From the NCBI RefSeq assembly GCF_963677565.1, contig NZ_OY781981.1:2844001-2908000 (forward strand): 64,000 nucleotides of DNA, in the 5' to 3' direction. This DNA is from an uncultured Draconibacterium sp. (lineage in GTDB: Bacteria > Bacteroidota > Bacteroidia > Bacteroidales > Prolixibacteraceae). Of this stretch, positions 54,483 through 63,029 are shown in pieces. The notes under the pieces were generated by a model. That model ran no database searches. It was not told the DNA's origin and saw only the letters and a list, made by a program, of their open reading frames with translations. How positions within the stretch are numbered: position 1 is the first letter of the stretch; each line of letters opens with the position of its first letter. Both the position numbers and the translations under genes were made by a program.

Positions 54483-56162
54483 ATGAAAACTAATCGAAGA
54501 GACTTTTTTCAAACGATGGGAGCCGGAGCCGCCGGCTTTGGATTGGCAACAACACTTCCGCTCGCTTCATGCGCAGCCCCGACAGAATCGGCGCCAGAAG
54601 CTGACGACGAACAAATACTTTTTATTGGCGACGATATTGCCATTGCCGATACCGCATACGGAAAAGTAAAAGGTTTTATTCTGCGCGGAATTACGCAGTT
54701 CCGGGGTATTCCTTACGGTGCCGATACCGGTGGTAAAAATCGTTTTATGCCACCTCAAAAACCCGAGCCCTGGAACGATATTAAACCTACCGTTTGGTGG
54801 GGAAATACAGCTCCGCAATTAATGGATGGCCGTTATGCAAACGCCTATTCTTCGTTTGTCGATCATTGGAATTACGATGATGTAAGCGAAGACTGTTTGA
54901 AACTGAACGTGTGGACTCCTGCTCTTGATGGTAATAAACGTCCGGTTTTGGTTTGGCTGCATGGTGGCGGTTACACCAACGGAAATGGCATTGAGCAAGA
55001 TGGTTACATGGGCGAAAACCTCAGCCGTAAAGGAGATGTGGTTTTTGTTTCGATTAATCACCGTTTAGGTCCGATTGGTTTTTCAGACCTTTCGGGTGTT
55101 GGTGGAGCAAAATATAAAGATTCAGGCAACGTTGGAGCTCTTGATATGGTTGCAGCACTGGAATGGGTGAACGAAAATATTGCCAATTTTGGTGGCGATC
55201 CGGGTAATGTTACCATCATGGGCCAGTCGGGTGGTGGTGCCAAAGTATGCACGGTGGCTGCCATGCCTGCCGCTAAAGGTCTAATTCATAAAGCGGTTCC
55301 TTTAAGTGGTTCTACAACTCAGGGCATGGATCAGTCGTATGCGCAGAAATTGGGTGAATATGTGCTGAAAGAAGCAGGGCTAAAACCTTCTGAAATTGAT
55401 AAACTACAGGAAATCCCGTGGAAAGAATATATTTTGATTGCAAATAAAGCTAGTCAGAAAATGCGCGAAGAGGAAGGTGGAAGCGGATTGATGCGAATGG
55501 GTTTTGCTCCGGTTGCTGACGGTGTTAATATTCCAAAGGGTACTTTCTATTCCGAATCGGGCGGTGTTTCATCTGATGTTCCGATGTTGCTGTGCACTAC
55601 TTTCCACGAATGGGGAATGGCACGTACTAATCCTGAAATAGAAAAAATTACAGCCGATGAAGCCAAAGAAATGATGAAGGCAAGCGCCGGTTTCAGAGGC
55701 GGTTTTGGCGATAAAGCACCAGCAATTTACGATGCTTATGCAAAGGTTTTTCCTGATGCCAAACCTATTGAAATAATGACTCTGGCGTCAAGTAACCGAC
55801 AAAGTGTAGTCGCTTCTGCAACAGCCAAACTCAACCAGTCTGCACCGGTTTATGTGGCCTGGTTTGGTTGGGAACCACCAATGTTTAACGGCCGAATGAG
55901 AGCTTTCCACTGCTCTGATATTTGTTTCTGGTTTTACAATACGGACCTAATGTTAACGCATACAGGCGGCGGTGCTCGTCCACGTAAATTGTCAGAAAAA
56001 ATGTCGGATGCGCTATTGGCATTTATGAAAACAGGTAATCCAAATTGTGAATCGTTACCTGAGTGGCCACAATTCTCTGCTGAAAATGGCGAGGTAATGA
56101 TTTTGAACGACGTTTGCGAAGCGAAGAATGATCCTGACCGCGAAGCCCGGAAAATGCTGTAA
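54483..56162 (+). CDS. Type-B carboxylesterase with Tat-like signal and lipobox, copy B
   Basis: 559-residue sister of the gene at 51570. The Tat motif TNRRDFFQTMGAGAAGFG is followed by LPLASC, a lipobox, so this copy may be a membrane-anchored lipoprotein while its sister is soluble. Motifs: EDCLKLNVWTP, VWLHGGGYTNGNG, GQSGGGA with nucleophile S249, MRAFHCSDICFWF. The segments around residues 265-330 differ most from copy A and would line the acyl pocket. Confidence 0.9.
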   Translation: MKTNRRDFFQTMGAGAAGFGLATTLPLASCAAPTESAPEADDEQILFIGDDIAIADTAYGKVKGFILRGITQFRGIPYGADTGGKNRFMPPQKPEPWNDIKPTVWWGNTAPQLMDGRYANAYSSFVDHWNYDDVSEDCLKLNVWTPALDGNKRPVLVWLHGGGYTNGNGIEQDGYMGENLSRKGDVVFVSINHRLGPIGFSDLSGVGGAKYKDSGNVGALDMVAALEWVNENIANFGGDPGNVTIMGQSGGGAKVCTVAAMPAAKGLIHKAVPLSGSTTQGMDQSYAQKLGEYVLKEAGLKPSEIDKLQEIPWKEYILIANKASQKMREEEGGSGLMRMGFAPVADGVNIPKGTFYSESGGVSSDVPMLLCTTFHEWGMARTNPEIEKITADEAKEMMKASAGFRGGFGDKAPAIYDAYAKVFPDAKPIEIMTLASSNRQSVVASATAKLNQSAPVYVAWFGWEPPMFNGRMRAFHCSDICFWFYNTDLMLTHTGGGARPRKLSEKMSDALLAFMKTGNPNCESLPEWPQFSAENGEVMILNDVCEAKNDPDREARKML

Positions 56163-56189
56163 AGCTAAATTATAACAGGATGTAAATAA

Positions 56190-56219
56190 GAGTGAAAGGG
56201 TTTTTGCCCTTTTGCTCTA
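56190..56219 (+). terminator. Weak hairpin after the second carboxylesterase
   Basis: AGAGTGAAAGGG pairs with CCCTTTTGCTCT (two G-U pairs) around a T-rich loop, but no U-tract follows. It may mark the end of the esterase part of the operon. Confidence 0.35.
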
Positions 56220-56259
56220 TTACAAATTAATTACAACAAATACCGATTAAGAAACAACC

Positions 56260-57318
56260 ATGGCACTAAAATTTTACACGAAATTTCTTTTTGCATTTTT
56301 TCTGTTTGTAGGATTTTCAGAAGCAAACGGACAAGAGACAATCGATGTTGGAAAAACCGGTTGGGACGTAAAAAGGCCTGTTGTTGCCGGAGCTTGTGAA
56401 GCCGGTTGTCCGTGGGGAGAACTGGCCGACTTTGTTCAGCAGGCGATGGAACCCATGGGATATTCCGTTGTAATTTGCCGTAACTGCAATCGAATGAATG
56501 GTCCTCGACTCGTTTCCGAAAATAGTTATCCGCCGCCTCTCGATGAGGCGAATCTGGAAGACGGAACCATATACAGGATTAATGCAAAAGTTGATTTTGG
56601 TATCACGTCGAGTGCTTTTTTGGCGAACGCCTACAAGGAAAGTTTTTTTGGTGGTGGACCATATAAAAATCTGCGCTTAATCGCTAAAGTGGAAGATCCG
56701 TTTTATTTTCTGATCGCTACTAAAAAGGAGAGCGGAATTGAAAGTTTGGAACAAGTTCGTGATCAGGGACTTCCGGTGCGCATCTTTGATACCGACGGAA
56801 GTATGGCCACAATACTGGATTATTACGGAATTACTTCGGAAGAAATTGAAGGCTGGGGAGGAAAAAGAAGGGTGTCTTATGACGAAGCTATGAAAGACGA
56901 GTTTGATATAATTGCCGGCTTTTTGGCTACTCCGAGTAATAACATCGAATCATCGTATTGGACAGCGCTGAGTGAGAAATTCGATCTGTATTTTATGGAG
57001 TTACCTGAAGATTTACTGAATAAAATTGCTGAACAAAATATAGACTCAGAACACATTGTTGCGCAAAATGGATTGCTTCGTGGACTCGACCGTAGAATCA
57101 AAACACTGGGACGATCAGGCGAGGCTTTTTTTGCCCGTGAGGATACACCTGAGCAGGCAGCTTACGATATTGCAAAAGCAATCGATAAGAACAGAGGTGC
57201 ACTAAAATGGTTTATCAGAATCTATTCCTACGATTCAAATACGGTCTTGAGCAATTTCGGCGTTCCTTTACATCCCGGAGCCGAACGATATTACCGCGAA
57301 GTTGGCTATATAAAATAA
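56260..57318 (+). CDS. TAXI-family solute-binding protein (TRAP type), orphan
   Basis: 352-residue secreted binding protein, signal ending ANG before Q. The overall pattern and the C-terminal HPGAERYYREVGY match TAXI proteins, which deliver organic acids to TRAP transporters. It has an uncommon Cys-rich stretch early on (AGACEAGCPWGEL and VICRNCNR, four Cys in about 35 residues). No TRAP permease lies in the window. Placed after the esterases, it could bind the acid they release. Ligand unknown. Confidence 0.75.
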   Translation: MALKFYTKFLFAFFLFVGFSEANGQETIDVGKTGWDVKRPVVAGACEAGCPWGELADFVQQAMEPMGYSVVICRNCNRMNGPRLVSENSYPPPLDEANLEDGTIYRINAKVDFGITSSAFLANAYKESFFGGGPYKNLRLIAKVEDPFYFLIATKKESGIESLEQVRDQGLPVRIFDTDGSMATILDYYGITSEEIEGWGGKRRVSYDEAMKDEFDIIAGFLATPSNNIESSYWTALSEKFDLYFMELPEDLLNKIAEQNIDSEHIVAQNGLLRGLDRRIKTLGRSGEAFFAREDTPEQAAYDIAKAIDKNRGALKWFIRIYSYDSNTVLSNFGVPLHPGAERYYREVGYIK

Positions 57319-57348
57319 AACTGAACTCACAGACTTAAAATTATTCGA

Positions 57349-58296
57349 ATGAACAAAATAGTAGTACTTGCCGTGTTGTTATTTTCGTTGTGTAATCAGG
57401 CAATTTCACAATCTGTTCAGAATGGGCCTTACACAGTAACTGAAATTTCTGAGAACGTTTATCATTTTGAAGATGGAAATGATAAGAATCCGCCGGGGCA
57501 AATCTTTGGCGACGACGGCCAAATAGTAAATTCAAATAATTGTTCCGATATGTATTTGATCGTTGGAGGTGAAAAAGCCTTGCTGATCGATCTATCAAAT
57601 GCGGTGAAATGGGACGAAACTGCAACCGAATCGTTGCGGTCGTTGGTTTATGATCGAGTGGCTAACAAGAAATTTTTTATTACGGTAACCCACAATCACG
57701 GCGATCATTTAGGAATGTTGCCGGCTTTTGCCGATGATACAAAAGCCAATTTCTGGATTCCTGAAAAGGAGTTTGAAGGACGCGATATTTTCCCTGCTGA
57801 GCGTACCGATTTTTTCGCTGAAAACGCTTCGTTCGACCTTGGTGGCGGAGTTGTAATAAACACAACCGAAGTTCCGGGGCACACTGCACATTCCACGCTT
57901 TTCTTCTTGCAGGGTAAAGACGTTGTTTTTTCAGGCGATGCCATTGGTTCCGGCAGTGGAGTCTGGCTTTTTAACGATGAGAGTTTTTATACCTACAAAA
58001 AGTCGATCGACAAACTGATCGAATACATCGAAGATCCGTCAAACAATATTAATACAGAACAACTCCGGATTTATGGCGGCCATAACTGGCAAAGCAAAAA
58101 ACTGGGCAAACTTTCGGCGCAGTACATTTACGATATGCGATTACTGATTCAGGAAATGGCAAAGGGAGAGGTGGAAACCGAAGCTATGTCTTCATCATTT
58201 CTCAAATTTTTGGATACTAACTTTAAATATGGAACAGCAACAATAACCTGGAATGAAGAGGCTGCCGACCGATATGTAGATGCTTTAAAAAAGTAA
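57349..58296 (+). CDS. Secreted metallo-beta-lactamase-fold hydrolase
   Basis: 315-residue MBL-fold enzyme with signal peptide (AIS before Q). The metal site is THNHGDHLGM, then PGHTAHST, SGDAIGSG and the terminal GGHNWQS. The family includes lactonases, thioesterase-like and arylsulfatase-like enzymes, so the substrate cannot be named. It follows the TAXI gene by 30 bp and precedes a clear terminator, so it ends the transcription unit. Confidence 0.85.
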   Translation: MNKIVVLAVLLFSLCNQAISQSVQNGPYTVTEISENVYHFEDGNDKNPPGQIFGDDGQIVNSNNCSDMYLIVGGEKALLIDLSNAVKWDETATESLRSLVYDRVANKKFFITVTHNHGDHLGMLPAFADDTKANFWIPEKEFEGRDIFPAERTDFFAENASFDLGGGVVINTTEVPGHTAHSTLFFLQGKDVVFSGDAIGSGSGVWLFNDESFYTYKKSIDKLIEYIEDPSNNINTEQLRIYGGHNWQSKKLGKLSAQYIYDMRLLIQEMAKGEVETEAMSSSFLKFLDTNFKYGTATITWNEEAADRYVDALKK

Positions 58297-58406
58297 TTTG
58301 AATGTTGTTAGTTCTTTAAATTTTACTCTATTGAAAGAGGTAAACTTCTTCTTTGAGTATTTAAGGAATTCATCGGTTTAACTATTTAAGGAGAAAAGGG
58401 ACTATT

Positions 58407-58437
58407 CAGAAAGAAGCTTCGACGTCTTTCTGTTTTT
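58407..58437 (+). terminator. Terminator closing the esterase operon
   Basis: A perfect 8-bp stem CAGAAAGA / TCTTTCTG with a 10-base loop is followed at once by TTTTT. It lies 110 bases after the MBL gene stop. Confidence 0.75.
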
Positions 58438-58474
58438 ATTACAATAAGTTATTCCGTTTGGTTGATCTAATTTT

Positions 58475-58482
58475 TATCTTTG
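58475..58482 (+). promoter_or_regulatory. -7 element before the CubicO-type hydrolase
   Basis: TATCTTTG is a perfect TAnnTTTG match about 74 bases before the ATG. The nearest TTTG (58457-58460) is closer than usual for a -33 element. Confidence 0.45.
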
Positions 58483-58555
58483 GGCTTAATTAATCGAAAC
58501 TGATCGTTTCGATGAGTTGAAAGAATAAAAATCATAATCGTATAAATCAAACCAA

Positions 58556-59848
58556 ATGAAGAAGTTTACACTACTTTTTGCCATTTGCATTTTTCTTATG
58601 GGCGTCACAAATGCCCAAACCACCTCTATTTATAAATCGCACAAACTGGAAGAAATGACACCGGAAAGTGCCGGTATTTCAGCCGAGCGTTTAGCACGCA
58701 TCGATAAAATGTGTGAAGAAGAAGTGGCCAACGGAAATCTGCCAGGAATCGTATCGCTGGTAGCGCGCAATGGAAAAATCGTTCACTGGAAAGCTTACGG
58801 AGTTGCCAACGAAGCCGGCGACAAAATGGAGCGCGATGCTATTTTTCGTATTGCTTCACAAACGAAAGCAATTACTTCAACTGCCGTGATGATGCTTTGG
58901 GAAGAAGGCAAATTTCAGTTGGATGACCCAATTTCGAAATACATTCCGGAGTTTAAAAATCAGCAGATTTTAACAAATTTCAGATACAGCGATACTATCT
59001 GGACAGGCGTTCCTGTAAAAAATGAGATCACTATTCGCAACCTTTTATCTCATACTTCCGGAATTGGTTATGGTGCAATTGATGGCGATGAGCGTTTTCA
59101 AATGTTGTACAAAAAAGCCGGTGTTACTGACTTATTCACCACTAAAAATATTACCATTGAAGAGAGTGTGAAAAAGCTGGCTAAAATGCCGCTGCACCAC
59201 GAACCGGGAACGCAGTTCACCTACAGCGAAGGATTGGATGTGTTGGGCTATTTTATCGAGATTGTTTCGGGAATGCCGTTCGATCAATACCTGAAAACAC
59301 ATATTTTCGATCCGCTTGGAATGGAAGACACCTGGTTTTACCAACCCGAAAAAAATATGGATCGGTTAGTTGAAGTTCAGCAGCCGGTTAATGGCGAATG
59401 GCAAAAGTACCCTGTAACTTTTTACGATACAGATTATCCGATAAAAGGAGCCAAAACATTTTTCTCGGGAGGAGCCGGTTTGTCGAGCACTGCAAAAGAT
59501 TATGCTGTATTTCTGCAGATGTACCTGAATGGCGGAGAATACAACGGAGTTCGCCTTTTGAGCCGTACCACAGTTGACCTTATTCTTTCGAATCAGATTG
59601 GTGAAATCTGGGGCGATTCGGATACCAAATTTGGTTTAGCCTTTGAACTGGTAACCGTAAAAGGACAGAGTAAAGGTGGTTTGGGAAGCATGGGAACATT
59701 TAACTGGGGCGGTTACTTTAATACGCAGTATTTTGCCGATCCAGAAGAAAATGTGATCGGAATTATCATGAAACAAACACAAGGTCCGGTTAACGATGTT
59801 ACCGGTTGGAAATATCGCCAGTTGGTATTTCAAACCATAGATGATTAG
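58556..59848 (+). CDS. CubicO/beta-lactamase-type serine hydrolase
   Basis: 430-residue secreted serine hydrolase of the class C beta-lactamase family, signal ending TNA before Q. The SxxK motif is SQTK (S101, K104), a Tyr motif lies in TYSEGLDV, and a Gly-rich GLGSMGTF stretch stands in the KTG position. Family members include esterases (EstB type) and peptidases. Its place after the esterase run and its own promoter suggest an associated but separately controlled esterase. Confidence 0.85.
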   Translation: MKKFTLLFAICIFLMGVTNAQTTSIYKSHKLEEMTPESAGISAERLARIDKMCEEEVANGNLPGIVSLVARNGKIVHWKAYGVANEAGDKMERDAIFRIASQTKAITSTAVMMLWEEGKFQLDDPISKYIPEFKNQQILTNFRYSDTIWTGVPVKNEITIRNLLSHTSGIGYGAIDGDERFQMLYKKAGVTDLFTTKNITIEESVKKLAKMPLHHEPGTQFTYSEGLDVLGYFIEIVSGMPFDQYLKTHIFDPLGMEDTWFYQPEKNMDRLVEVQQPVNGEWQKYPVTFYDTDYPIKGAKTFFSGGAGLSSTAKDYAVFLQMYLNGGEYNGVRLLSRTTVDLILSNQIGEIWGDSDTKFGLAFELVTVKGQSKGGLGSMGTFNWGGYFNTQYFADPEENVIGIIMKQTQGPVNDVTGWKYRQLVFQTIDD

Positions 59849-59879
59849 CCGGTAAAACAGAATTGAAATTGTAAATAGG

Positions 59880-59926
59880 AAAAGCAGTAAATTGATCTTG
59901 ATTGAGATCTCTTTACTGCTTTTTTA
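59880..59926 (+). terminator. Terminator after the CubicO-type gene
   Basis: A 12-bp stem, AAAAGCAGTAAA / TTTACTGCTTTT, with a 20-base loop and following T-run. Confidence 0.8.
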
Positions 59927-60068
59927 TTATTTCCCGAATATGTGCGGGGAAGATTGAAATTGTTACCTGTTAAATGGGTGTTAATACTTCTTAAGTTGTA
60001 TATATTGTTCAGTTAAAATCGTATTTTTAAAAACAAAACAACCGAAATTAACTGTAATTCAATTCCTT

Positions 60069-61424
60069 ATGAAACAAATGTTCAAAATTTTAAGGAGTAT
60101 GTCTCCTTTATTCGTATTTCTATTTATCCTGTCGGCCTGTTCAACAAATGAGTGGCCGCAGTTATTTGGCCCCAACTCAAATATGGTGATCCAGTCAAAG
60201 GATTTACCAACCGAGTGGAATGATAGTTTAAATATCAGATGGAGTGCAGATTTGGAGGGTGAAGGCTGGTCGTCGCCAATCGTGCTGGGTGATAAAATTT
60301 TCATCGCATCATCGGTATTAGTGAAAGAAGCTGAAAAGCCGGAACCAAAAGAAGAGGTTCAACCACAAGACGGGCAACCAGCTCCGGTAGATAAAAGCTA
60401 CGAGACTGCCGTGTATCGCTGGCAACTCTCGTGCCTGGATGCAAAGACCGGAGAAGAACTATGGAAACAGGTTTCTTTTGAAGGTAATCCACGAATTAAT
60501 AAACATGTTGGAAGTACATATGCTTGCGAAACGCCGGTTACCGATGGAAAATATGTTTACGCTTATTATGGCATGGTTGGAGTATACTGTTACGATTTGG
60601 ATGGAAACTTAATCTGGGAAAAAGACCTTGGTGCTTACCCCATGTTAAACGGATGGGGAACCGGATCATCGCCAATGGTTTACGATGGCACTCTTTACGT
60701 GCAGGTGGATAACGAAGAAAGTTCGTTCTTGGTAGCTTTGGATGCTGCAACCGGAGAAGAAAAATGGAAGGTAAATCGTGATGAGAATACAAACTACTCA
60801 ACACCGGTTATCTGGAATAATGTAAATGGCAACGAACTGATTGTAATGGGAAAAACAATTTGCTCATACAATCCTGAAAGTGGAGAGCTTATCTGGCAAT
60901 TAAGAGCCGGAGGGAATTATGGTGTTCCTTCTCCTGTATTTGATGCAGAACACATCTATTTGGGAACAGCTGCAGGTCCCGGCGAATCAACATCCTTATT
61001 TGCAGTTAAAGCAGGAGCGAAAGGTGATATTTCCTTGGCTGAAGGCGAGACATCGAATGAATGGGTAGAGTGGAGTAATCCAAACACCGGTCTTACAAAT
61101 GCCTCTCCAATATTATACAACGGCCTGATTTACGTTGTTGCCAGCCGAGGAGGTTTGGTAAGCTGCGTTGACGCTGCAACCGGCGAGTTATATTACCAGG
61201 AAAAGATGAGTAAAGTAGGAGCTTGCTGGGCATCGCCGTGGATATACAACGATCAGTTGTATTTTTACGATGAGCGTGGCGTAACACGTATTTTGAAAAC
61301 AGGAAAAGAGTTTGAACTATTAAGCGAAAATGCACTCGATGATAAATTTTGGGCATCGGTTGCTCCAACTTCCGACGCTTATATTTTCAAGGGAGTAGAA
61401 AAAATATATTGTGTAGGTAGATAG
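60069..61424 (+). CDS. PQQ-type beta-propeller lipoprotein
   Basis: 451-residue lipoprotein (lipobox ILSAC). The start of the mature part, EWPQLFGPNSNM, and repeated blades with DAATGEEKWK, DAKTGEELWKQ, DAATGELYYQ identify a PQQ-like (PQQ_2/BamB-fold) propeller. No dehydrogenase residues are visible, so it is probably a binding or scaffold protein rather than a quinoprotein. A Pro/Glu/Gln-rich linker sits near residue 100. It is a single-gene unit between two terminators. Confidence 0.85.
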   Translation: MKQMFKILRSMSPLFVFLFILSACSTNEWPQLFGPNSNMVIQSKDLPTEWNDSLNIRWSADLEGEGWSSPIVLGDKIFIASSVLVKEAEKPEPKEEVQPQDGQPAPVDKSYETAVYRWQLSCLDAKTGEELWKQVSFEGNPRINKHVGSTYACETPVTDGKYVYAYYGMVGVYCYDLDGNLIWEKDLGAYPMLNGWGTGSSPMVYDGTLYVQVDNEESSFLVALDAATGEEKWKVNRDENTNYSTPVIWNNVNGNELIVMGKTICSYNPESGELIWQLRAGGNYGVPSPVFDAEHIYLGTAAGPGESTSLFAVKAGAKGDISLAEGETSNEWVEWSNPNTGLTNASPILYNGLIYVVASRGGLVSCVDAATGELYYQEKMSKVGACWASPWIYNDQLYFYDERGVTRILKTGKEFELLSENALDDKFWASVAPTSDAYIFKGVEKIYCVGR

Positions 61425-61440
61425 TCTGTAACCAAAAACA

Positions 61441-61472
61441 AAAAAAGCCTCGCAATTTTGCGAGGCTTTTTT
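61441..61472. terminator. Bidirectional terminator between propeller and Dps genes
   Basis: A 14-15-bp stem, AAAAAAGCCTCGCAA with TTGCGAGGCTTTTTT, serves both converging genes. Confidence 0.9.
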
Positions 61473-61491
61473 GTTAATTTATATTTGATTT

Positions 61492-61938
61492 TTATGCCAG
61501 GAATGATTCCAGCATCCATATTTCTTTTTCTGTATGACCGATCCAGTCGCTCATCATTGCGACAGTACCTTCGTCGTTGTTTTCTCCGGCAACTTCAAGT
61601 ATTTCGTTAAAGCTTTTCAGAAAGTAACGCTGGCTTTCCAATACACTTTCTACGGCAGGTTTTGCTTCCGAAACATTGGCAACAACACCTAATTTTGCAG
61701 TTTTTGTGTAATCTTCGAAAGTATGTAATGGCTGACCTCCCAGCATTAAAATACGTTCTGCAATTTCATCTACAACTTCTGCTGCCTGGTTGTAATACTC
61801 TTCGAAACGGGCGTGTAAGGCAAAGAATAACTGACCTTTAATGTTCCAGTGCAATCCACGAAGGTTTTGGTAATGAATTTGATAATCTGCTAATAACTGA
61901 TTTAATTTCTCTACTGTAATTTGATTTTTTGCTTTCAT
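61492..61938 (-). CDS. dps: Dps-family DNA-binding ferritin-like protein
   Basis: 148-residue Dps: cytoplasmic dodecamer that oxidises iron with peroxide and protects DNA. The ferroxidase site is seen as LHWNIKG and ARFEEYYNQAAEVVDEIAERI (His, Asp/Glu ligands), with PLHTFEDY following. Divergently transcribed from an OxyR-type regulator; its promoter lies in the shared 107-bp region. Length and motifs are typical. Confidence 0.95.
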   Translation of the reverse strand: MKAKNQITVEKLNQLLADYQIHYQNLRGLHWNIKGQLFFALHARFEEYYNQAAEVVDEIAERILMLGGQPLHTFEDYTKTAKLGVVANVSEAKPAVESVLESQRYFLKSFNEILEVAGENNDEGTVAMMSDWIGHTEKEIWMLESFLA

Positions 61939-61987
61939 AATATCTAATCTTTAAAGTTTTAATTATTTCTCTTTTGTTTCAACACTT

Positions 61988-61995
61988 CAAAGATA
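61988..61995 (-). promoter_or_regulatory. -7 element of dps
   Basis: The minus strand reads TATCTTTG, a perfect TAnnTTTG match, 50 bases before the dps ATG. No -33 element is seen; instead the first of two direct repeats occupies that position, as expected for an activator-dependent promoter. Confidence 0.6.
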
Positions 61996-61996
61996 C

Positions 61997-62042
61997 TATT
62001 AGTGGTATTTATTATATTTATGGTGTTATTAGTAATACTTAT
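61997..62042. promoter_or_regulatory. Two 16-bp direct repeats in the dps-oxyR intergenic region
   Basis: TATTAGTGGTATTTAT (61997-62012) and TATTAGTAATACTTAT (62027-62042) agree at 13 of 16 positions and are 30 bp apart, about three helical turns. They are good candidates for OxyR binding that activates dps and represses oxyR. Confidence 0.55.
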
Positions 62043-62045
62043 GTT

Positions 62046-62987
62046 ATGAATGTTGCACAACTGGAGTATCTGAAAGAAATTTATGTATGTGGTTCGTTTT
62101 CGATGGCTGCTGACAAGCTGGGAGTGACACAACCCGCGCTGAGTTTGCAAATACAGAAACTGGAGGAGGAACTGGAATTTAAATTGATCGATCGCACCAA
62201 ACGACCGTTTCAATTTACTGAGGAAGGGAAGGTGTTTTATGAAAAGTCATTGGAAATTCTAAAGCAAATTGAAGCACTGAAACAAATTTCGATAAATATT
62301 AGCGAAGAAGTGAGCGGTAACCTGAAAGTTGGGATTATTCCAACCCTGGCGCCGTATCTCGTTCCACTATTTATTAATCAGTTGGGAAAAGATTATCCGG
62401 CATTGCAGTTGGAAATTTATGAGCTAAAAACAGAAGAGATTATTTATGAAATAAAAATGGGCGATATTGATTGCGGCATTATTTCTACTCCTGTTTCTGC
62501 AACAAATATTTCTGTAATACCACTGTTTTACGAACGTTTTTACGCCTATTTGTCTGAGGATCATCGTTTATTTGATCAGGATTCCATCAATATTAAATCA
62601 ATTGAAGAAGGCGAAATCTGGTATCTTGAAGAGGGAAACTGTTTTCAGAATCAGGTGAACTCGATTTGTCATCTAAATCCGCAAAAGAAGAACAAACAAC
62701 GACTGGTGTACCACAGTAATTCCATCGAATCGTTACGGCGAATTGTGGAATACAAAAGTGGCCTGACATTTATTCCCGAATTGGCTACCATAAATATTCC
62801 GGCCGAGCAGGAAGAGCTGATCAAAGAAATTGTGCCAAATGAACCGGTTCGCGAAATCAGTTTGATAACTGCCAAACGTTTTGCCAAAGAGCGACAGGTT
62901 AATGTTTTGCAGGAGGTAATAAAAAGAAGTATTCCGGCCCGAATGCTTAAACAACCGGAAAGGGGAATTGTGGATACGCTCTTATGA
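62046..62987 (+). CDS. oxyR: OxyR-type LysR-family peroxide-responsive regulator
   Basis: 313-residue LysR-type regulator. The helix-turn-helix is at about 1-60 (SFSMAADKLGVTQPALSLQI). The effector domain contains EEGNCFQNQVNSICHL: two Cys separated by eight residues, the spacing of the redox pair C199/C208 in Escherichia coli OxyR. I start it at the ATG at 62046; the longer frame reaches into the dps promoter. Its divergent neighbour dps is a classic OxyR target. Confidence 0.92.
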   Translation: MNVAQLEYLKEIYVCGSFSMAADKLGVTQPALSLQIQKLEEELEFKLIDRTKRPFQFTEEGKVFYEKSLEILKQIEALKQISINISEEVSGNLKVGIIPTLAPYLVPLFINQLGKDYPALQLEIYELKTEEIIYEIKMGDIDCGIISTPVSATNISVIPLFYERFYAYLSEDHRLFDQDSINIKSIEEGEIWYLEEGNCFQNQVNSICHLNPQKKNKQRLVYHSNSIESLRRIVEYKSGLTFIPELATINIPAEQEELIKEIVPNEPVREISLITAKRFAKERQVNVLQEVIKRSIPARMLKQPERGIVDTLL

Positions 62988-63029
62988 TTTATAATGACTG
63001 GAGATAGAATAAATCACCAGTAATTGGGA

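Larger units (their letters stand above)
50408..56162 (+). repeat. Tandem duplication of a CE1-carboxylesterase two-gene module
   Basis: The order E-set CE1 (50408), type-B carboxylesterase (51570) recurs as E-set CE1 (53284), type-B carboxylesterase (54483), with similar spacers (37 and 23 bp within modules, 34 between). The carboxylesterases are both 559 residues and clearly close; the two CE1 share an N-terminus (FAQFG) but are more divergent. Confidence 0.7.

Noticed and set aside
60069..61424. PQQ-dependent dehydrogenase
   Set aside because: The propeller has only four to five recognisable blades and a lipoprotein signal, and none of the catalytic residues of quinoprotein dehydrogenases could be seen.
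61974..62045. Longer OxyR frame reaching into the dps promoter
   Set aside because: It starts with a non-ATG codon and adds 24 residues in front of a normal LysR N-terminus.
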